This document shows, in pieces, positions 8,528 through 15,698 of a DNA stretch of 32,306 bases (position 1 is its first letter; the number at the start of each line of letters is the position of its first letter). The translations under genes were made by a program, and so were the position numbers. Location: positions 1 through 32,306 of the forward strand of contig JADFGO010000015.1 in NCBI GenBank assembly GCA_022567655.1. The letters are read 5' to 3'. A model generated the notes under the pieces. The model saw only the letters and a program-made list of their open reading frames with translations. It was not told the DNA's origin and searched no databases. Origin of the DNA: Candidatus Neomarinimicrobiota bacterium (GTDB lineage: Bacteria > Fidelibacterota > SORT01).

Positions 8528-9202
8528 TCAATGTGTCAATGCCCAGACTATTACATTGGTGCCCATCTTCAACGCTGCTCTGCGGCGCTCTGCGCTGTCT
8601 CCGTGCACCGATTCGTCCTCCCATCCGTCTCCGAGATCACTTTCATAGCTATAAAAGAGTACGAGTCTTCCGTTATGAAAGATTCCAAATGCCTGGGCGG
8701 GGTTCCCGTCGTGTTCGTGAATTTTCGGCAATCCGTTCTTCATAGAGAAATGGATGCTGAATATTCCGTGAGAGAACGGCAGCTCAAGAAGCTCCTTGTC
8801 GGGAAAAACTTTCTTCATCTCCCGTCTGAAGGATTTGTCCATACCGTAATTATCATCGGCAAATAGAAATCCACCGGACGTGAGATACTCCCTGAGTCTG
8901 ACGGCATCGGATTCGGAAAAATTTATATTGCCGTGTCCAGTCATGTATAATACAGGATATCTAAACACGTCTTCGTCCTGAATTTTAACCCGTGCTTCCT
9001 TTTTTGCGGTTTTGATGGACGTATTCTCACGGATGTAGCTCAGCAGGTTCGGGAGGCTGCTCGGGTCGGAATACCAGTCGCCTCCGCCGCTGTATTGGAG
9101 TCGCGCAATTGTGAATTCACCCGGATCAGCCGGATTCATGGATATTAATTTTAGAATTAACCATAGTCCGGTTATCAGTTGTGAGTAGGCTAAACCGACC
9201 AT
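8528..9202 (-). CDS. DUF4159 domain protein
   Basis: A 224-residue protein starting at ATG 9202, two bases past the upstream stop. A longer frame to 9232 would run into the upstream gene and adds no signal. The start MVGLAYSQLITGLWLILKLI gives a signal anchor, followed by the DUF4159 domain: FTIARLQYSGGGDWYSDPSS, YPVLYMTGHGNINFS, LREYLTSGGFLFADDNYG (about 104-120) and GRLVLFYSYESDLGDGWED. DUF4159 has a flavodoxin/GATase-like fold according to family descriptions I recall. In Bacteroidota and other phyla it occurs with DUF4175 and batA-like aerotolerance genes. The LFADDNYG stretch replaces the place where a nucleophile cysteine would sit, so it is probably not a glutaminase. Its GGFLFA motif is echoed in the secreted protein at 1978-3237. 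Confidence 0.88.
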   Translation of the reverse strand: MVGLAYSQLITGLWLILKLISMNPADPGEFTIARLQYSGGGDWYSDPSSLPNLLSYIRENTSIKTAKKEARVKIQDEDVFRYPVLYMTGHGNINFSESDAVRLREYLTSGGFLFADDNYGMDKSFRREMKKVFPDKELLELPFSHGIFSIHFSMKNGLPKIHEHDGNPAQAFGIFHNGRLVLFYSYESDLGDGWEDESVHGDSAERRRAALKMGTNVIVWALTH

Positions 9203-9203
9203 T

Positions 9204-9704
9204 TTAAAAGTAATAAAACCCGATAACGACAACCATCGCGGCTGCCGTAACTGTCTTCATCGTTTTACCGCCTAACGCTCCAATGAAGGCTCCAATGCCC
9301 GCAAGCAATGACCTGTCGAAATTGCGGGAGAGAAAATATTCTCCGATGAACGCTCCCCCGAACGCCCCGGCAAATGCGCCGATTAGAGTCCCGACGATCG
9401 GCAAGATCATAGTACCCCAAATAGCTCCGACAATTCCACCGATTATCGCACCGGCTACTGATAATCTTGAGCCGCCGAATCTTTTCGTCATAAATCCGGA
9501 GAGGGCGAATTCAAGAACTTCGAGCAGGACGGCAATTCCGAACAAAACAATAATCAACAAGAGACTGATGAGTTCAAAGTCCGTTAAAACGGCGAATAAA
9601 AGAGCTGCGGAAGCTATTATGAACGTACCCGGAAGCCCCATAGGAGTAATGATGACTCCGGCTAATAATACTATCCAAAGCACGGTTCCGGTAAGAATTT
9701 CCAA
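9204..9704 (-). CDS. DUF456 family membrane protein
   Basis: A 166-residue, very hydrophobic, Gly/Ala-rich protein. It has paired membrane hairpins (GVIITPMGLPGTFIIASAAL, LLIIVLFGIAVLLEVLEFAL) and long glycine-zipper stretches (AGAIIGGIVGAIWGTMILPI, GTLIGAFAGAFGGAFIGEY). This arrangement, with the PMGLPGTF motif, is diagnostic of DUF456. The start is a TTG at 9704; an in-frame TGA lies two codons upstream, so no longer form exists. It is first in the six-gene operon, with a candidate sigma-70-type promoter at 9741-9769. Function unknown; glycine-zipper proteins of this sort usually oligomerise in the membrane. Confidence 0.85.
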   Translation of the reverse strand: MEILTGTVLWIVLLAGVIITPMGLPGTFIIASAALLFAVLTDFELISLLLIIVLFGIAVLLEVLEFALSGFMTKRFGGSRLSVAGAIIGGIVGAIWGTMILPIVGTLIGAFAGAFGGAFIGEYFLSRNFDRSLLAGIGAFIGALGGKTMKTVTAAAMVVVIGFYYF

Positions 9705-9740
9705 ATATCACTCTTTTTTCAGCATGGTTGCCATAATTCC

Positions 9741-9769
9741 AAGATATTCACCCTATTAGATTAAATCAA
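9741..9769 (-). promoter_or_regulatory. Candidate promoter of the DUF456-DUF4159-DUF4175-TPR-yjbQ operon
   Basis: Read on the minus strand there is TTGATT (9769-9764), a 17-base spacer, and TATCTT (9746-9741), about 37 bases before the TTG start at 9704. It is the best sigma-70-like pair in this divergent gap. The equivalent plus-strand promoter for the gene at 9860 is not clear. Confidence 0.4.
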
Positions 9770-9859
9770 GTGAAGCCGGATAAAAGTTGAATTTTGTGTG
9801 TTAGAGATTGAAATTAAAGGAGATAGGGCTTTAACCTTTATATAGGATATTGATTACCA

Positions 9860-11551
9860 ATGGGACTTGGAAACAAAATATATCTCTTTTTCCTGTTGAC
9901 GGTGTTAATTCAGCCGGAAAGTTCAACAGCACAATTCCTGGGTTTCAAAAAGAATGAATACCAGACACCTTTCAGCCTGACGGTTTTCGATTTTAAAGCG
10001 GGTATCGAGCAGTTTAATCATAAGTCGATTGAAACTTTAATGGGTGTAAGCACCACGAGGCTGGCTTCCGTATATACGCTTGATTTCGCGAAGTTCAACT
10101 TCACCAGATATTTCTGGAAACAGAGTATGGTTGATTTGCAGACGGGATTCTCGGTTAGTTACCTTTTATCGATTCAGTTCAAAACACTTCCTGCCGCAAA
10201 TCAACCTGCGAATAACTTCATAGGTACCGCGGCGCTTTCACCAAGAGTGTTAGAATATAATCTGAACGAAACGTTCAACTATTCTGTGGGAAGCAGACTG
10301 CTGCTTTATGGGCAGATATCGTACGGATACGCACAGGTGGACGTCATCAGGAGCGAAGAGGGTTCATCTTACCTCAAAGGTACGGCTAATCCCTTAGGAA
10401 TCGGCGTGGGAGTCCAGATATTGCTCAGAAGCCACGAATCTTCAAGAGTAGGTTTAGGATTTGAATTCAAATTCACGGATTTGAGAGTAAAGAACCTGGA
10501 CGACCCGGAAGGAATCTATCCGTTCAATGAGATAGACCTCTCTCATTTCGGAGCCACGGTAACGCTCGGTATGATATTCGGGGGTCGAAAGACAGAGGGG
10601 GACAGAGCGGAAAAATTATACAAAGCGGGAAAATACATAGATGCCCGCGCGGAGTATACCAAGTTTCTCAGGCTCCATCCGGGCCATGCGAGAGCGGGGC
10701 GCGCCCGCCGTCAGATCACCGAATCCGACAGGCAAATTCCGGGCGAAATGTACGCCGCCGCATCGGTTGCTCAGGCAGAAGGGAATCATGATCAAGCGCT
10801 CGCACTCTATGACAGGATCAACCGCCTGAACACATGGGATTTCAACCTTTCGAGGGAAGTCTCTCTGCGGCAAAAGGAAATTGCCCGGATTTATTTCGAG
10901 AACGGGTTGAAAAGTCATGTCGATTGGGACTTTCCTGGTTCCGAGAGATGGTTTATCCGGACGGAACTGATTGACAGCAGTTTGAGCGAGGCGGTGAGGA
11001 TCGCCAAATCCGAGATGTTCCTCACAAAAGCGAAGCGGATGATAGAGGAGGAAAAGATAAGGGGCGCGGAGAGCTTGTTGAACCGGCTTGTGGAGATGAA
11101 TCCCGACCTGAGGCATGAGGCTGAAATTGTGTACAGCAAGATTGCGCGGATACTTTTTGAGGAAGGGATTGAAGCGTTAAACAGAAACGCTTATATCTAC
11201 GCGAAAGATTCGTTCGAGCGTTCGGTAAAATATAATAAAGACCTTAGGAAAAAGGCGGATTTTCAGATTGCGTTTGTGGAGGAAGCGATAGCGCAGGAGA
11301 AGATCAGCGAGGCAAAGAAAAAACACGCCGAAGTAGTGGCGCAGAATAAAAGACATTTAGCCGACAGGCTGATAGCAGGGGTCGACAAGGACCGTGTTCT
11401 GAGGCTGTGGGGCATGCCTGCCTATAAATATTACGTCACGGACGGTCCGGTTAATTACGAGCTCTGGGTTTACCAATCGACGAGAAGCCAATATTATTAT
11501 CTATATTTCTCGGAAGACAGGCTGCACAGCTGGGAAACAGCTGCGTTCTAA
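9860..11551 (+). CDS. Outer-membrane-type protein: beta-rich domain + TPR + BamE-like C-terminus
   Basis: A 563-residue protein with a signal peptide (MGLGNKIYLFFLLTVLIQPE..., ending near STAQ). Residues of about 25-250 alternate polar and hydrophobic strands typical of an outer-membrane beta domain (for example RLLLYGQISYGYAQVDV, GLGFEFKFTDLRV). About 255-495 are TPR-like helical repeats (AEKLYKAGKYIDARAEYTKF, MYAAASVAQAEGNHDQALAL). The last 60 residues (IAGVDKDRVLRLWGMPAYKY ... YELWVYQSTRSQYYYLYF) resemble the SmpA/BamE-type motif: a turn, 'WG.P', then a strand with aromatic residues and 'W' near the end. It stands alone on the plus strand between two minus-strand groups and converges on the permease gene four bases beyond its stop. 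Exact role unknown; envelope assembly is a guess. Confidence 0.6.
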   Translation: MGLGNKIYLFFLLTVLIQPESSTAQFLGFKKNEYQTPFSLTVFDFKAGIEQFNHKSIETLMGVSTTRLASVYTLDFAKFNFTRYFWKQSMVDLQTGFSVSYLLSIQFKTLPAANQPANNFIGTAALSPRVLEYNLNETFNYSVGSRLLLYGQISYGYAQVDVIRSEEGSSYLKGTANPLGIGVGVQILLRSHESSRVGLGFEFKFTDLRVKNLDDPEGIYPFNEIDLSHFGATVTLGMIFGGRKTEGDRAEKLYKAGKYIDARAEYTKFLRLHPGHARAGRARRQITESDRQIPGEMYAAASVAQAEGNHDQALALYDRINRLNTWDFNLSREVSLRQKEIARIYFENGLKSHVDWDFPGSERWFIRTELIDSSLSEAVRIAKSEMFLTKAKRMIEEEKIRGAESLLNRLVEMNPDLRHEAEIVYSKIARILFEEGIEALNRNAYIYAKDSFERSVKYNKDLRKKADFQIAFVEEAIAQEKISEAKKKHAEVVAQNKRHLADRLIAGVDKDRVLRLWGMPAYKYYVTDGPVNYELWVYQSTRSQYYYLYFSEDRLHSWETAAF

Positions 11552-11555
11552 GGGT

Positions 11556-12611
11556 TTAGACGAAACGGTAGCTTTTAAGTCCTTTAACTAATTCTTCTCC
11601 GATAACCTTTATTATACTCGTCAGCGGAATGGCGAATATCAACCCGGTTAAACCGAGCAAACTTCCACCGACAAGAACTACCAGCATAACCACGAGTGGA
11701 TGAAGATCAACAGCGTTTGACACCACTACCGGAGTTATCAATACGTTATCTATCAACTGTACGATTGCGAAGAGGGCAGCTATCTTGACAATTATCATAA
11801 GACTTTCCGGGTTGCTCATGAGCGCAACTATAATAGCCACGGTTGCGCCGATCAGGGGTCCCATATATGGAATCATATTTGTCAGACCTGCGATTATGCC
11901 GACAAAGTAAAAGAAAGGAATACCGAGCATATAAAGACCGATAGAACTCAATATGGCAACGATAAGTCCGTCCAACAGCACACCGCGAATATAACTACCG
12001 AGTTGATTTTCAATTCTGTAAACCATTACGAGGGACATTTCGAAAAACCTGTTAGGTACGATTCCGATAAGAGTTTTCTTTATCGTCCGCTGGTCTTTGA
12101 GGAGAAAGAATGTCATAAACAGTACTATTAATAAAGAAGTGAAAACCGATACAAAACCGAGCACTACTCCAACCCCCTTTGAAAGCGTGGAGGAGAGGTA
12201 GCCCCCCATTTTTTCAGTTATCATCCGAGTATCGAGCATTGGGAACCGGGATTTGATAAAATTACTGATATTTTGGAAGACCTTTTCGGGTCCCTGCTGT
12301 GTTATGGTTTCCTGCAGCGATTTTGCTTCTTTTGTAATGGGTGGAATGATAAAATTAAGCGCTATTCCAACTACAACAAACCCGATAAGAAACACGATGA
12401 TTATTGAGAATGCACGCGGAATTCCCTTGCTCTCCAAATTGTTCACAAGCGGTACTAACAGCGAATAAAGTAAGAGCGAGATGAGAAAGAGAATCAGAAT
12501 ATCTTCCACCCGGGGAAGAAAATAAAAGAGCGCTATTATTATTCCGATGGTGACCATCAGGCGGGTGATATACCTGAAGACCGATTGCTGTGCGGCTGAA
12601 CGTCCGGTCAT
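11556..12611 (-). CDS. AI-2E family transporter / PerM-type permease
   Basis: A 351-residue polytopic protein with about eight membrane spans and the AI-2E_transport (PF01594) pattern: a pair of N-terminal helices (GIIIALFYFLPRVEDILILF, YSLLVPLVNNLESKGIPRAF), a central amphipathic stretch, then GIIAGLTNMIPYMGPLIGAT and DNVLITPVVVSNAVDLHPLV, and a final LLGLTGLIFAIPLTSIIKVI span. Those last three motifs are diagnostic. Members include AI-2 exporters and sodium/proton antiporters, so the substrate is open. The start overlaps the stop of the cyclic-nucleotide-binding gene by four bases, implying coupled translation and possibly a shared signal response. Confidence 0.9.
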   Translation of the reverse strand: MTGRSAAQQSVFRYITRLMVTIGIIIALFYFLPRVEDILILFLISLLLYSLLVPLVNNLESKGIPRAFSIIIVFLIGFVVVGIALNFIIPPITKEAKSLQETITQQGPEKVFQNISNFIKSRFPMLDTRMITEKMGGYLSSTLSKGVGVVLGFVSVFTSLLIVLFMTFFLLKDQRTIKKTLIGIVPNRFFEMSLVMVYRIENQLGSYIRGVLLDGLIVAILSSIGLYMLGIPFFYFVGIIAGLTNMIPYMGPLIGATVAIIVALMSNPESLMIIVKIAALFAIVQLIDNVLITPVVVSNAVDLHPLVVMLVVLVGGSLLGLTGLIFAIPLTSIIKVIGEELVKGLKSYRFV

Positions 12612-13150
12612 GCCGTGGATTCGGAAGAATTTTCTTCAAACGCAGCCAATTGCTCGCGCAGCTCCTGCGCATTGGCGTTTGAATGCCTCAGTCTCTCGCT
12701 GACCACACGAGCCAGATTTACTATGATCTTCACTGCGAGTTTCGGGCGCCGGTCGACGAGTTCATACAGGTCCGTGCGGTAGAAACCGAGTATCATCGAA
12801 TCGCTCAAACTGATGGCAGTGGCTGTTCTCGGAGATTCGTCAAGCAGTGCTATCTCGCCGAAGAAATCGCCGTCTTCGAGTGTGGCGAGCGTTTGTCCGT
12901 GGTTGCCGCCGTAGTTCTTGACGATGGAGACCTTACCATCCATAATGATGTACATACCGCCGCCGGGGTCTTTCTCACGGAATATTTCTTCATCGGTCGC
13001 GTAAGAACGTTTATGGATAAGTTTTTCAACCGCGGTAATCTCTTTGGGTGAAAGGTTTTCGAATATAGGAACCTTCCGGATAGCATGCGCTTCCTCTGAT
13101 TCACTTCTCCGGTTCCTGAATATGTTACTCCAAACTGAATCGTTGCCCAT
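12608..13150 (-). CDS. Cyclic-nucleotide-binding domain protein
   Basis: A 180-residue protein consisting of one cNMP-binding domain (about residues 28-150) with a short helical tail. The phosphate-binding cassette is intact (FGEIALLDESPRTATA, near 100-115), preceded by the beta-roll hallmark GGGMYIIMDGKVSIV and followed by a helix ending LARVVSERLRHSNANAQELR. No helix-turn-helix follows, so it is unlikely to be a CRP-like DNA binder; it may be a regulatory subunit. Its stop overlaps the start of the AI-2E/PerM permease by four bases, so gating or regulating that permease is a natural inference. A GGAGG lies 12 bases before the ATG, longer than ideal. Confidence 0.9.
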   Translation of the reverse strand: MGNDSVWSNIFRNRRSESEEAHAIRKVPIFENLSPKEITAVEKLIHKRSYATDEEIFREKDPGGGMYIIMDGKVSIVKNYGGNHGQTLATLEDGDFFGEIALLDESPRTATAISLSDSMILGFYRTDLYELVDRRPKLAVKIIVNLARVVSERLRHSNANAQELREQLAAFEENSSESTA

Positions 13151-13289
13151 TCTGTGCGAGCCTCCAAATAAGAAGATAATATATTAGTGAGTGCGGTCAG
13201 TTATGTCAAGCGAAAATGGGAGGGGGAGAGGAAGGCGGTTTAGATTACCGGGGCGTATGATTATTCGGAAAAACCTGTTTTTCGTGGCG

Positions 13290-13307
13290 GTCGGGGCAAG
13301 CCCCGAC
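13290..13307. repeat. Perfect GC-rich hairpin beyond the hydrolase gene
   Basis: GTCGGGG and CCCCGAC form a perfect stem of at least seven pairs around a four-base loop, seven bases beyond the stop of the alpha/beta hydrolase gene (13314). No T-run follows on the minus strand (the next bases are CGCCACG), so it is a weak terminator at best and more likely a REP-like dispersed palindrome. Confidence 0.55.
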
Positions 13308-13313
13308 TCGCAC

Positions 13314-14195
13314 TTAATTCAAAACTCCAGCTCTTATAAGGAATGGTCTAACCTCGTTCCAGAACAGGCTCCAATCATCGATAAGGTCGTTATGTCCTCT
13401 TTCGTATGTGATCAGTTCTCCGTTAAGCGATGCCGCTAAAAGTTTCTCGCTGTGTTTATAGGGTATGATCCTGTCTCTACTGCCGTGAACGAACAAAACC
13501 GGATTGTCGTATGATTTAATGATATTGAGGTTATCGAACTTATCCCTCGCGAGAAAACCGGGAAGGTAATAATCCGAAGCCAGAGAACTTACGTTTCTGA
13601 ACGGCGACATCAAAATCATCGCTGCCGAAGGACGAGCGTCCGCAAGAGCGCAGATGACGCCGCTTCCGATTGACCTGCCGAAAAGCACTATCCGCGCAGC
13701 GTCAACTTCCGGTTTACTTACCAGTGAATCATACGCAGTGATAAATGTCTCGGTCAGACTCGCCTCGTCCGGCGTTCCTTCCGAGCGTCCGTAACCCGGA
13801 TACTCAACAAGCAGCACGCACATACCCATTTCTCTGATCTCCTGCACGATCGGGAGCCAGTGGTCGATCAGTTCCGCGTTGCCGTGCGCTATAATCATCG
13901 CGGGAGCGGGCAGCTGCTTTGAACTGTCCGACGGTAGAAGATACCACGCTTCGGTCCGTCCCGACTCCGTTTTGAGCCAGATGCGTTCAAGACCCGGCAC
14001 ACTTTCGGAGATGTCCGGCGGTGTACGAATAACATGGCGCGGATAGATAATGCTTCGCTGCATGAAGAAATAATAACCGGAATACACAGCGTAAAACAGA
14101 GTTCCGAAGGCAAGCATACGCAAGGATATTTTTAAAAGGTTTTCCAATGTTTTCCGTTCCGGATTGAATTTAAGAGAGTGGAAGCTGTTTATCAA
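13314..14195 (-). CDS. Membrane-anchored alpha/beta hydrolase (ABHD13/BEM46-like)
   Basis: A protein of up to 293 residues with one N-terminal membrane anchor (LAFGTLFYAVYSGYYFFMQ, about 28-46) and a complete alpha/beta hydrolase fold: oxyanion-loop HGNAELIDHW, VEYPGYGRSEG, nucleophile elbow GRSIGSG (Ser near 175), acid in HGSRDRIIPY, and catalytic His in RGHNDLID. This is the ABHD13/BEM46-like pattern; such enzymes act on esters or thioesters, but the substrate cannot be read from sequence. The longest frame begins at TTG 14195, where I see no good Shine-Dalgarno. Starts at an internal TTG near 14147 or the ATG at 14117, just before the anchor, are real alternatives. It is transcribed alone. 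Confidence 0.88.
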   Translation of the reverse strand: MINSFHSLKFNPERKTLENLLKISLRMLAFGTLFYAVYSGYYFFMQRSIIYPRHVIRTPPDISESVPGLERIWLKTESGRTEAWYLLPSDSSKQLPAPAMIIAHGNAELIDHWLPIVQEIREMGMCVLLVEYPGYGRSEGTPDEASLTETFITAYDSLVSKPEVDAARIVLFGRSIGSGVICALADARPSAAMILMSPFRNVSSLASDYYLPGFLARDKFDNLNIIKSYDNPVLFVHGSRDRIIPYKHSEKLLAASLNGELITYERGHNDLIDDWSLFWNEVRPFLIRAGVLN

Positions 14196-14272
14196 GTTGA
14201 TTGGTTATTGCTAAAACAGCTGCCCAGCTCCCATCAGAATTTTTTCGGTTGCTTAACCATATGCAAAAGCTG

Positions 14273-14299
14273 GATTGGATATAAAGGGGCACTAATATA
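14273..14299 (+). repeat. Diverged direct repeat, copy 1
   Basis: These 27 bases (core GATTGG-n-TATAAA-n-GG-n-CAC) match 15919-15945 at 22 of 27 positions in the same orientation. The two copies sit near the two ends of the AT-rich gap that holds the lipoprotein gene. They may be element ends or a shared promoter-type sequence. Confidence 0.4.
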
Positions 14300-14382
14300 G
14301 CCAAGAATAGGTGAAAACAGTGATATTGGCGCGAAATTAGTACGGTTTTGAGTCCAATTTTAAAATTTATGATGTAGTGAGA

Positions 14383-14510
14383 CTATTTCAACAACACCAT
14401 CTTCCTCGTCTGGACGAAATCGCCTGCTTGGAGGCGGTACATGTAAACACCGCTTGCGACTTCCATTCCGAACTTGTCTGTGCCGTTCAATGTTTTGGAA
14501 TAGTATCCCC
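14383..14510 (-). pseudogene. T9SS (Por) C-terminal sorting tail remnant
   Basis: On the minus strand this stretch encodes a textbook type IX secretion sorting tail of about 41 codons: GYYSKTLNGTDKFG, then MEVASGVYMYRLQAGDF, then VQTRKMVLLK and stop TAG at 14385-14383. The NGTD.......SGVY.YRL...G.....KMVLLK pattern is the Por_Secre_tail type A domain, which directs outer-membrane translocation and anchoring in FCB bacteria. Upstream of about 14510 the frame loses the usual domain and there is no start, signal peptide or cargo, so this is the 3' end of a lost or moved gene. The last 46 bases form an inverted repeat with 1515-1560. The short plus-strand frame over it is only its antisense. Confidence 0.75.
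14387..14432 (-). repeat. 46-bp inverted repeat, right copy (T9SS tail coding DNA)
   Basis: Partner of 1515-1560; 45 of 46 bases are identical in reverse complement. See the finding on the bracketed 12.8-kb block. Confidence 0.9.
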
Positions 14511-14562
14511 TATATCTACTGCAATCATTATGTTCTTGTTCGTTGTGTTATTTCCAGTTTAA

Positions 14563-15588
14563 TCAATTAGGTTCAAACCAATTAGGTTCAAACAAAAAAT
14601 CGATCCAGAATTGAAAATTTCCTTCTAAAAATGAATGATTTTCAATACCAATTATATATGGCGTTGGTCCAAAGTCAATTATTACTAAATAATTTCCTAA
14701 GGTATTTTCTTCTATTAAAGGGAAATTAGTGAAATATTCATTTATAAAATCAATGTCCAGGTAGGTGTCAGGAAGAATATTGCCATCCGAAAAATGAATA
14801 ATTGTATTATCGTGATGCCAAATATACAGTTCCATTTGATATTCTATTGGCACATTCCCAACATTAGTAATATGAAAATATTCAAATGTGTCTGGGTTCA
14901 AAAAACTAACAGTACCCGTCTGCGAAATATCATCCATCTCGTAGCCTCGCAGGAAAGGTGACTCAAATAGTGATTTATCAGCGAGAGTTGGTTTAATTAT
15001 GACTCCCATTTTCGTACCGCCAACATCATAATCATCTAGCACTTCTATAGTATCACCATCGGTTATATAGTGGTATGTGATGATGAGTGTGTCCATAAAA
15101 GCACCAACGCTCATCTCAAGTAAGGTGCCTACTCCCTCAATTGGTATAACGTGTTCCTTGATGATGTTTACAATCGGTAAAGCTGATAGTTCAGCCCCTT
15201 GAGTACTGGCCGGTATAAGCCCAATGGTTTCAGGATAAATATATAAGTCCTGAGCGTTGAAATGTATGTCAAAAACATCCTGGTTCCCAACATTCATGAG
15301 CACATATTGTAAGGTACGTGTGGCTTTTAACTCACCATAGTAAATATCTACGGCTGCAGCTTTAGCAAGAACCGTAAGCATTTCAGATTTCGGCAGCCAT
15401 TGTTGGCCGTTTTCATCTGTTATGACCTTTGATAAGTCGTTAGTGTTCAGAGGCACTAACCGAAGTTGCCCCACAGCTTCATCTGTTTTCTCTTCTGGAT
15501 CAACTGAACTGTTATCGCAACCAACTATCACTATTACAGCCAATAGGGCGATTAACCAGAATTGAAATAACCAGACATATTTTGACAT
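14563..15588 (-). CDS. Putative lipoprotein of unknown function
   Basis: A 341-residue protein with a lipoprotein signal: a positively charged start, a hydrophobic stretch and a lipobox IVGC (Cys near residue 24), followed by an acidic linker (SSVDPEEKTDEAVG). ATG 15588 has an excellent Shine-Dalgarno (GGAGG, 5 bases away). The mature part is acidic, rich in Ile, Asp, Tyr and Asn, and probably all-beta, with two related-looking stretches: TLQYVLMNVGNQDVFDIHF, and EYFHITNVGNVPIEYQMELY. Both have a 'NVGN' turn as in Ig-like or CARDB-type domains. The last codons are a 15-base tandem duplication (14566-14595, one mismatch) giving FEPN twice. I recognise no family. Low GC and isolation between two remnants suggest an accessory or transferred gene. 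Confidence 0.75.
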   Translation of the reverse strand: MSKYVWLFQFWLIALLAVIVIVGCDNSSVDPEEKTDEAVGQLRLVPLNTNDLSKVITDENGQQWLPKSEMLTVLAKAAAVDIYYGELKATRTLQYVLMNVGNQDVFDIHFNAQDLYIYPETIGLIPASTQGAELSALPIVNIIKEHVIPIEGVGTLLEMSVGAFMDTLIITYHYITDGDTIEVLDDYDVGGTKMGVIIKPTLADKSLFESPFLRGYEMDDISQTGTVSFLNPDTFEYFHITNVGNVPIEYQMELYIWHHDNTIIHFSDGNILPDTYLDIDFINEYFTNFPLIEENTLGNYLVIIDFGPTPYIIGIENHSFLEGNFQFWIDFLFEPNWFEPN

Positions 15589-15676
15589 GATATCCTCCGC
15601 TCCGCTAAGTTACTATTGGATCTATCCACATGCAAATTATTTTTAATATTACTCAATATGAGATATTCAAAATCTG

Positions 15677-15698
15677 TCGGGGTGGCGAGATTCGAATC
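15677..15698 (-). other. tRNA-3'-end-like fragment, possible attachment-site scar
   Basis: Read on the minus strand, GATTCGAATCTCGCCACCCC followed by GA looks like the T-loop (TTCGAAT), the 3' half of a T-stem and an acceptor strand with A discriminator, close to the 3' end of tRNA-Pro-type genes (5' end CGGGGTG). The 5' T-stem half does not pair (CTGGA against CTCGC), and no D-arm or anticodon arm precedes it. It is therefore not a tRNA gene but a fragment, as left when an element integrates into a tRNA 3' end. Confidence 0.35.

Noticed and set aside
13290-13307. Strong intrinsic terminator for the hydrolase gene
   Set aside because: The hairpin is perfect but there is no T-run after it in the direction of transcription.
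14377-14562. Plus-strand frame of 61 codons
   Set aside because: It is the antisense of the T9SS sorting-tail remnant and has no ribosome site.
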